Shown one piece after another: positions 58,059 to 64,000 of a DNA stretch of 64,000 nucleotides (the stretch's first letter is position 1; each line of letters opens with the position of its first letter). The notes under the pieces were generated by a model. That model did not search any database. It was not told the origin of the DNA and saw nothing but the letters and a program-made list of their open reading frames with translations. Position numbers and translations under genes: made by a program. This stretch comes from DIGJ01 sp036658435 (GTDB lineage: Bacteria; Bacillota; Clostridia; Lachnospirales; Lachnospiraceae): NCBI GenBank assembly GCA_036658435.1, contig JAVXEO010000001.1, positions 1 to 64,000 of the forward strand, in the 5' to 3' direction.

Positions 58059-58218
58059 ATTTATGAAAACAATATGATAAAATAGAATAATAAATTTGCT
58101 TATTAAGAAGTAAATTGTAGCATGTAAGGAAAACAACAAATTTATTTAGAGAAAGTTCATTCTAAATATATGAAGAGGATAAGTTTAGAAGATAATGTAA
58201 TGTGTAGGGAGGAATAAA

Positions 58219-58818
58219 ATGGGTATTGAAATAGCGAAAACAGGAAAATTATTATATCATTTAACAGAATTAAATAATTTGGATTCTATAATAAAATATG
58301 GAATGCTACCAAGAAAAACAATTATTGAGCGGAAAATAAGGTTTGATGATGTAGCAAATGCAGAAATTATCACAAAGAGACAAGAGCTTGGGTTGGATAA
58401 ATATACACCATTTCATTTCCATCCGTATTCTGCTTTTGATGTGGTTGTTAAAAATACTCATCGTGGTCAGGATATGATCTACTTATGCATTAACAGAAAA
58501 ACAGCAAGAAAAAATGAATTTAGAATATTGCCAAAACATCCTTTAACATTACAAGAGTGTAAGATTTATGATTATGATAACGGTTTTAATTTAATTGATT
58601 GGGATACCATGATAGAAATAAACCGTGAAGATGACTATGCAAAGCATGTTAAAATGGCTGAATGTTTAACTGAAAAAAGAATTGCTATTGACGCATTTAC
58701 ATGTATGTTTGTAGCATCTGAACAGGTAAAAGAAAAAGTAATAAGAATTTTAAATGATAATAGTATTGATTTTCCGCCGCCATATATTAATGTAAGTGAT
58801 ATTTGGTTTGTGAAGTAA
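58219..58818 (+). CDS. darT: DarT-family ADP-ribosyltransferase toxin
   Basis: 199 residues. DarT proteins transfer ADP-ribose from NAD to thymidine in single-stranded DNA and block replication. The NAD-binding start YHLTELNNLDSIIKYGMLPR (H14, N20 region), the block YTPFHFHPYSAFDVVVKN and the catalytic Glu E148 in KMAECLTEKRI are all in the family order. Most DarT are a little longer (about 205-215). It is A/T-richer than its neighbours and sits just before darG. GGGAGG precedes the ATG. Toxicity is inferred from family and its pairing with a macrodomain protein. Confidence 0.85.
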   Translation: MGIEIAKTGKLLYHLTELNNLDSIIKYGMLPRKTIIERKIRFDDVANAEIITKRQELGLDKYTPFHFHPYSAFDVVVKNTHRGQDMIYLCINRKTARKNEFRILPKHPLTLQECKIYDYDNGFNLIDWDTMIEINREDDYAKHVKMAECLTEKRIAIDAFTCMFVASEQVKEKVIRILNDNSIDFPPPYINVSDIWFVK

Positions 58819-58841
58819 TTATACATAGAAAGGAGGCAGCC

Positions 58842-59876
58842 ATGATAAAATTTGTTACAGGAAATATTTTTGAATCTGGTGCAGATTGCCTCGTTAATAC
58901 AGTAAATTGTGAAGGATTTATGGGAAAAGGTATTGCTTACCAATTTAAAATGCGATTTCCCCAAAATAACCTTGATTATGTTAAAGCTTGTAAATCTGGA
59001 ATGCTTCATATTGGAGCGATTCATTACTACAAAGAAGATGAAATTTGGGTTGTAAATTTTCCAACTAAAGATAAGTGGAGAGAAAAATCTAAGATTGATT
59101 ATATCGAAAAGGGTTTGGAGAAACTTAAACTATTTATAAAGAATAATAATCTAAAAACCATTGCAATACCTCCGTTAGGTTGTGGTAATGGTGGTTTAGA
59201 ATGGAATGTTGTTAAAGATTTAATAGTGGAAAAGTTGAACGACATAGAAAAAGATTATAATATTTTAATCTTTGAGCCCTCTCAATCATACGAAGTTAAA
59301 CCTAAAAATGCTCCTGATATTAGTGTTTCTGGACTTGTGGTGCTGCAAATTGGAATGAGTTTAAATAAACGTACGGCTATAAGATTACAAAAAACTGGGT
59401 ATTTTATTAATTATTTTATGGAAGAAGAATATTTTAAGTTTGATAAATGGAAATTTGGTCCTTATTCTTATCCTATAGAAATTATATCAAAAAAATTAAA
59501 GGAATATCAAGATTATTATAATTTGAGCAATTCAAGGGATACTTACGAACAAATATATAAAGTTATTGTTAGTAGGAAAACGGAAGAAAAATTAGTTAAA
59601 CTAAACCCAGCGATTAAAAAAGCTACAATGTATGTGAATGAAATATCTTCTGACAAAAAATTGGAAGGAGTTGCAACCGTATTATTTATTATAAAAAAAA
59701 ATAGCCAGATCAATGAAGAGGGTATTATAAATAGCTTTAAAGAATGGTCAGAGGACAAAGCTAAGAAATTTACAAAAAAGTATATTCAAGAATGTATAAG
59801 TTATTTGGAAGAGACAAATATTATAATTAAAAACATATGCAATGAATTTGAGATATCATCAAATGCTTGGAAATAA
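58842..59876 (+). CDS. darG: DarG-family macrodomain antitoxin
   Basis: 344 residues. Macrodomain at residues 1-155: VTGNIFESGADCLVNTVNCEGFMGKGIAYQFK and the catalytic loop PPLGCGNGGLEW; the Lys of FPTKDKWREKS is at the position needed for removing ADP-ribose from thymidine. Residues about 165-344 form the DarG-specific C-terminal domain (KTGYFINYFMEEEYFKFDKWKFGPYSYPIE), which binds and sequesters DarT. AAAGGAGG precedes the ATG, 23 bases after darT. The antitoxin thus neutralises DarT by both enzymatic repair and binding. An in-frame start at 58803 lies within darT and is rejected. Confidence 0.88.
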   Translation: MIKFVTGNIFESGADCLVNTVNCEGFMGKGIAYQFKMRFPQNNLDYVKACKSGMLHIGAIHYYKEDEIWVVNFPTKDKWREKSKIDYIEKGLEKLKLFIKNNNLKTIAIPPLGCGNGGLEWNVVKDLIVEKLNDIEKDYNILIFEPSQSYEVKPKNAPDISVSGLVVLQIGMSLNKRTAIRLQKTGYFINYFMEEEYFKFDKWKFGPYSYPIEIISKKLKEYQDYYNLSNSRDTYEQIYKVIVSRKTEEKLVKLNPAIKKATMYVNEISSDKKLEGVATVLFIIKKNSQINEEGIINSFKEWSEDKAKKFTKKYIQECISYLEETNIIIKNICNEFEISSNAWK

Positions 59877-59931
59877 TATTACGTTTAACGGGTAGAAAAT
59901 ATTAAAACCTATAAGTTATGACATCTTTTAT

Positions 59932-61206
59932 TCACCTATGAAAATATTTATAAAAGATAAAATAAGCGGCACCGGAAAATAGCATTTCCCAAAATGGGGC
60001 AATTGGAAATCCCATATGGAGGAAAATAAAGCCGGAAAGACTACCTAGAATCCATATAATCGTAGTACTCCATTGAGCCTTTCTTGCCCCTTTTTCGTGA
60101 CGAAAGAATAAGAATTCGCTTAGGAGCATTCCGGGGAAAGGTACCATAAAAATAGCGAAAGAAGAAACCACAGGAATGAGATAGCTGCCAATACCGGAAA
60201 CGGAAAGAGCGGCTGCAAAACCTGCGATTAAAAAAACAGTAACTTTATGAGAGACATTTCCTTCGAGAGAAGTTCCCTGAAAAATATTTTGCAGTGCTAA
60301 ACTACCGCCATAAGCATTGATATTCTGGGTGGTAGCCAGACAAAATATGGAACAAAGCAACATAGGAACCACTAATCCAAGAGCAGCGGTTGAGCGGATA
60401 AAATCACTGAACCCTCCGGCTTTGGTAACAATAACGCCACAAACATTAAAAAGGAAGAGACCAACCAGATAAGCATAAGGGCAGACAAAGATAACTTTTT
60501 TAGGAGATTTAGCAAATCTGCAGGTATCAGGGGTTATAATACAGCCAAACACATAATTTCCAATAATGGCAGTGGAAGCAGCTGAAAATGTCATGGGTAA
60601 ACTGATAGGTGCTTCAAATAAAAAAGACGCTCCCTTCATTTTGAAAAATAACTGAAACATAGAATAAAAGAGTAAAAGCAAAGAACAGGGAACAACAAAT
60701 CTACTTGAAAGTTCCAGACCATTCCAACCATAAGTTGCAGAAAAAGCCCATATAGCAATAATAAGCAGAGAAGTAAGTGCAGTGGGAATTGGCCATGAAG
60801 AAAAAACGGAGATCAGCATAGTGGCAAAAAGATTTCCGTTGATTCCAATCCAAAATATACTGCAGATAATAATCAGAAGAGAAAAAATGATAGAGACGGA
60901 CTTTCCTAGAATTTTTTGCACTAAAAAAGTAGTGGACCATCCGGTTCGTGCTGAAAGAATCCCCATTCCCGTTCCAATTATAATCAAAATAAAATCACCT
61001 AAAAAACAGGCACCAATGGCTTGCCAAAAAGGCAGGGCAGCACCAACTTTGGAACCAATAACCAGACAGGAAAGTGCACTGGTGTAACCGGCTAGTATAT
61101 AAAATAAGCCGATACTTTTTTTTCGTTGATTTTGCGGAACAGGTACAAATGCGTATTCATAAAGGCCGGATCCAATTTCTGATTTTTTAAATAAATTATG
61201 CGGCAT
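59932..61206 (-). CDS. NCS1-family permease (cytosine/purine permease type)
   Basis: 424 residues with about twelve membrane helices. Near the N-terminus is KKSIGLFYILAGYTSALSCLVIGS, then GKSVSIIFSLLIIICSIFWIGINGNLF; the central AASTAIIGNYVFGCIITPDTCRFAKSPKK is the substrate-site region of CodB-like NCS1 transporters. It probably imports cytosine or another nucleobase; substrate not proven. It begins with ATG inside TAATG, sharing one base with the stop of the GGDEF gene, so it is translated by coupling. There is no cytosine deaminase gene beside it. Confidence 0.83.
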   Translation of the reverse strand: MPHNLFKKSEIGSGLYEYAFVPVPQNQRKKSIGLFYILAGYTSALSCLVIGSKVGAALPFWQAIGACFLGDFILIIIGTGMGILSARTGWSTTFLVQKILGKSVSIIFSLLIIICSIFWIGINGNLFATMLISVFSSWPIPTALTSLLIIAIWAFSATYGWNGLELSSRFVVPCSLLLLFYSMFQLFFKMKGASFLFEAPISLPMTFSAASTAIIGNYVFGCIITPDTCRFAKSPKKVIFVCPYAYLVGLFLFNVCGVIVTKAGGFSDFIRSTAALGLVVPMLLCSIFCLATTQNINAYGGSLALQNIFQGTSLEGNVSHKVTVFLIAGFAAALSVSGIGSYLIPVVSSFAIFMVPFPGMLLSEFLFFRHEKGARKAQWSTTIIWILGSLSGFIFLHMGFPIAPFWEMLFSGAAYFIFYKYFHR

Positions 61207-63035
61207 TAGTCTTCCTCTTTTGATGGTTGATAGAGTTTAAATTGATTTTTACCGTTATTTTTTGCAAAATAAAGCGCATCATCTGCCTGTTGAAACAGAA
61301 GATCAAAGGTGCAGCCAGAATAAGATCTAGCTCCTCCAATGCTAAGTGTGACAGGACAGGCAGAATTTCTATATCGGTAGGCACTCATTTTTCCGCATAA
61401 CTGTTGGAGCTTTATGGAAAAATCCTGAGCGGAATGGCTGCTTGCTGTTAAAAAAAATAAAAATTCATCTCCACCCCAACGACATAAAATATCTTCGGTT
61501 GTAAGAACTTCACCCAGACTTTGACCTAAGGAACGCAGCACATCATCGCCACACAAATGTCCCTTTTGATCATTGAACTTCTTAAAATAGTCAATGTCCA
61601 GAATAAAAAGTATCCCATCTTGAACATGAGAATCTTCTTTTAACAGGGAACGAATGGAATCCTCCGCAGTTTTGCGATTTAAAAGACCCGTAAGGGGATC
61701 TTTTGAACTCAGATTTAACAATCGATCCTTTTCAGCATGTTCTTCATTAATATTGGCAAGACAACCTACTAGACGAATAGGGCGACGATGAGATTCTGTA
61801 GTACAGATAACGGTATAAATCAATCGATACCAAACCCATTCACCGGACTTAACACCGCACTGAAATTCGGTGGAAAAGGACTTGTTTTCGGCTCCATCGC
61901 TGATAATTTTGGAAAACTGTTCCGTTGTTAAAGAAATACGTATGGATTTATTTTGCAAATTTTCCTTAAAATCCGCCACTTTTTCATCAATATCAAGACT
62001 GGAGTTTTTTCCAAAAATAGTCAATACATCATTCATATAATCATATTCCATTCCTGCCTCACCAAAGGTATCGGATAATAAACGGTAACTTTCTTCATAG
62101 CCCTGAAGGGACTGGTGCTGCCGAACATTAACTTTGGTGTAAGTAAGGAGAACCAGAACAATAACAAACATAATGGAGAATCCAAAACAAATAATTTCAA
62201 AGGGGTAGCGATAAATAAATTTCATAAAACTATCGGATTTATAATCACTGCCTTGAATTAAACTACGGGTAATATCTGCTTTTGAAAAACTATCTATTGT
62301 TTTTTGCAAGGCTGAAAGAAGACGGCTGTCCGTTTCCGGCGGGAAACCAAAACCAAAGTTCATCATCACGTCTGCAGGAATCGAAATCAAATCTTTTGCT
62401 TTATATTCCTGCATCAAAGCGGCGGCGGTAAAGCTGTCACCGATGGTTACATCCGACTGCCCACAGCGAACTGCATTTAAGCATTCCCTTGGACTTGCAT
62501 AATATATAGAAGATACATTCAAATCCGAGGTGAGGGGAAGACGCCCCTTAATATCTGCCATTGTGATAAGGGAAAGCTCACTTAAATCCGTATTCTTATG
62601 TTGAATCAAAACAACCTGTGTGGTAAGATATGGTACAATCTTCAACATAGAAGTATCATAATTATACTTCTTATGATGAGAATAGTTTGTCAACATTCCC
62701 ATGCAATCCACATCTCCGGCTTTCAGCTGGTCTAGAGACTGATTGTAATCTTTGGCCGGAACATATTCTAGTGTAATCCCCGTTATTTCGGAAAAACGAT
62801 TTAAAATCATAACAGGAAGTCCTTGGTAACCCCGGTCTTTTTCTGAATAAGAAAAGGGCATACTATCCGATAGCAAGGAGACTTTTAGTACTTTTTTACT
62901 TTGAATATATTCAAGTTCATTCAAGGATAGTTCTACCTTTGCCGGTGGAGAAGCTGTAGCAGAAACAACAACGTCGGAAAAATAAAACAAACACAAAACA
63001 AGTAATAAGATTGCCGCTACTTTGCTTCTTTTCAT
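61206..63035 (-). CDS. Membrane sensor diguanylate cyclase: periplasmic SBP-type domain plus GGDEF
   Basis: 609 residues from ATG 63035. Signal/TM segment (about 5-24), then an extracytoplasmic SBP_bac_3-like domain (about 45-265: LKVSLLSDSMPFSYSEKDRGYQGLPVMIL) that usually binds amino acids or small organic ligands, one membrane helix (about 277-299), a PAS-like region (about 313-430), and a GGDEF domain with the intact active motif GGDEF at 521-525. It should make c-di-GMP in response to a ligand outside the cell. AAGGAGG precedes the ATG on the minus strand. Its coupling to the NCS1 permease suggests ligand and transport are linked. Confidence 0.88.
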   Translation of the reverse strand: MKRSKVAAILLLVLCLFYFSDVVVSATASPPAKVELSLNELEYIQSKKVLKVSLLSDSMPFSYSEKDRGYQGLPVMILNRFSEITGITLEYVPAKDYNQSLDQLKAGDVDCMGMLTNYSHHKKYNYDTSMLKIVPYLTTQVVLIQHKNTDLSELSLITMADIKGRLPLTSDLNVSSIYYASPRECLNAVRCGQSDVTIGDSFTAAALMQEYKAKDLISIPADVMMNFGFGFPPETDSRLLSALQKTIDSFSKADITRSLIQGSDYKSDSFMKFIYRYPFEIICFGFSIMFVIVLVLLTYTKVNVRQHQSLQGYEESYRLLSDTFGEAGMEYDYMNDVLTIFGKNSSLDIDEKVADFKENLQNKSIRISLTTEQFSKIISDGAENKSFSTEFQCGVKSGEWVWYRLIYTVICTTESHRRPIRLVGCLANINEEHAEKDRLLNLSSKDPLTGLLNRKTAEDSIRSLLKEDSHVQDGILFILDIDYFKKFNDQKGHLCGDDVLRSLGQSLGEVLTTEDILCRWGGDEFLFFLTASSHSAQDFSIKLQQLCGKMSAYRYRNSACPVTLSIGGARSYSGCTFDLLFQQADDALYFAKNNGKNQFKLYQPSKEED

Positions 63036-63249
63036 AGAGAAAATCCTCCTTGCATTTTTCACTTCAACAAAAAAAGTGGAAGTGCTTTCTTATGATATCA
63101 AGTGTACCATAAAAAAAGACAAAAATCTATTTTATATTTAACGATTCAGGTATTTCATCAAAAATACTAAGAATCTTCTATATCTTTTAAGGAAAATGTG
63201 TGCTATGATTTATGATTGTGAAGATTTTGAAGAAAGAAAGGTCTATTAT

Positions 63250-64000
63250 ATGGAAGAAATAGAACGAAAAAAAGAAAATAAAATGGGGACAACCCCGGTA
63301 CCAAAATTGCTGGTCACCATGTCACTACCAATTATGATTTCAATGCTGGTACAGGCACTATATAATGTAGTAGATAGTATTTTTGTTGCACGCTATAGTG
63401 CAGATGCAATGACGGCGGTTTCCCTTGCATTTCCGGTACAAAACTTTATGATTGCACTGGGGGTAGGAACCGGAGTAGGAATCAATGCCCTATTATCAAG
63501 AAATCTCGGTGAAAAAAAATACGAGGAAGCAAACAAGGCAGCCGGCAATGGGTTGTTTTTGGCTCTATGCAATTATATTGTACTGGCCCTTTTTGGAATT
63601 TTTGGAACCAGGGCCTTTTTTCAGGCACAGACGAATAACCTGGCCATTATTGAAAGCGGGGTACAATATTTAACCATCATTTCCACCATGTCCTTTGGAT
63701 TATTTTTTACTTTGACATTAGAAAAGTTACTTCAGGCAACCGGAAATACATTTTACAGTATGCTGACTCAGGGAGCCGGAGCAATTGTCAACATTATCTT
63801 AGATCCTATTTTTATTTTTGGATTGTTTGGAGTTCCGGAAATGGGAGTTGCCGGAGCAGCTATTGCAACGGTAATTGGGCAAATTGTCTCTATGTTCCTT
63901 GGAATTTTGTATAATGCAAAGCGAAATCATGAAATTAAAATTAAGGTGCGGGGGTTTCGACCAGAGAGAAGCGTAATCTGGGGAATCTATGTAGTAGGAA
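63250..64000 (+). CDS. MATE-family efflux transporter, 5' part (continues past the window)
   Basis: The frame is open from ATG 63250 to the window's end, so only the first 250 residues are seen. PVPKLLVTMSLPIMISMLVQALYNVVDSIFVARYSADAMTAVSLAFPVQN is the typical MatE start (the N-terminal helix bundle), followed by GVGTGVGINALLSRNLGEKKYEEAN and the GNTFYSMLTQGAGAIVNIILDPIFIFG block. The protein would export drugs or metabolites using sodium or proton gradients. GAAAGAAAGG precedes the ATG. It is divergent from the GGDEF gene. Length cannot be judged. Confidence 0.92.
   Translation, partial: MEEIERKKENKMGTTPVPKLLVTMSLPIMISMLVQALYNVVDSIFVARYSADAMTAVSLAFPVQNFMIALGVGTGVGINALLSRNLGEKKYEEANKAAGNGLFLALCNYIVLALFGIFGTRAFFQAQTNNLAIIESGVQYLTIISTMSFGLFFTLTLEKLLQATGNTFYSMLTQGAGAIVNIILDPIFIFGLFGVPEMGVAGAAIATVIGQIVSMFLGILYNAKRNHEIKIKVRGFRPERSVIWGIYVVG

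Larger units (their letters stand above)
57808..58218. other. Gene-free region between ppdK and darT
   Basis: 411 bases without a convincing gene. The first half has a possible stem CCTGTT...AACAGG (around 57839-57875) and a short AATGT/ACATT hairpin before the ppdK terminator (57963-58000). The second half (58001-58218) is A/T-rich, holds an imperfect palindrome at 58036-58058 and ends with the darT ribosome site GGGAGG. No known riboswitch or RNA family was recognised. Confidence 0.5.

Overview
The window is a stretch of chromosome from a low-GC, anaerobic Firmicute, most likely a Lachnospiraceae-type member of Clostridia. This rests on gene content rather than a marker gene: a SCIFF peptide with its radical-SAM maturase, pyruvate phosphate dikinase, a fused SecDF, a TIGR04086 protein beside yajC, the GlpP / DUF1667 form of the glycerol-3-phosphate pathway, a CIRCE-controlled groESL, and the era-yqzL-recO order. 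Strong AGGAGG ribosome sites and hairpin-plus-T terminators fit the same picture. A run of ten N at 2668-2677 marks a scaffold join.

Layout. 1-2.9 kb: two secreted proteins, a GH16 glycosidase with a ricin-type lectin tail and a CAP-domain/Ig-like/FN3 surface protein broken by an in-frame stop and by the gap. 3.0-8.5 kb: tRNA-Thr(CGT), glpP, a leader terminator that GlpP probably controls, then the glycerol-3-phosphate operon (glpD/O-like oxidoreductase, second flavoprotein, DUF1667, glpK). 8.6-21.8 kb: HPr-like protein, tgt-yajC, PHP phosphoesterase, scfA-scfB, secDF, recJ, eutH-like gene, Xaa-Pro aminopeptidase, carbamate kinase. 21.8-28.8 kb: a five-gene operon mixing two sugar-type ABC permeases, an HlyD-type adaptor, a MacB-core-like membrane protein and a large lipoprotein that joins a propeller-like region to a solute-binding domain; no ATPase is present. 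28.9-41 kb: azlCD, pyk, purM-purN-purD, glyA, DUF1292, CIRCE-groES-groEL, guaB. 41-57.8 kb: amidase, dCMP deaminase, a Pho-box-preceded Na/Pi transporter with phoP-phoR, HAD phosphatase, M16C peptidase, era-yqzL-recO, lipoprotein, glyS, ppdK. 58.2-59.9 kb: a DarT-DarG toxin-antitoxin pair. 59.9-64 kb: a divergent GGDEF sensor coupled to an NCS1 permease, and the start of a MATE transporter.

How the parts work together. Glycerol is phosphorylated (GlpK) and oxidised (flavoproteins, DUF1667) under GlpP antitermination; pyk and ppdK handle the PEP/pyruvate node. The Na/Pi importer and PhoPR appear to form one phosphate-starvation unit with its own PhoP-binding array. The least conventional parts are the hybrid ABC/HlyD/MacB-like operon, the DarTG module in an otherwise housekeeping region, the scfA-scfB attenuator, and several short tandem expansions (18-bp and 15-bp units).
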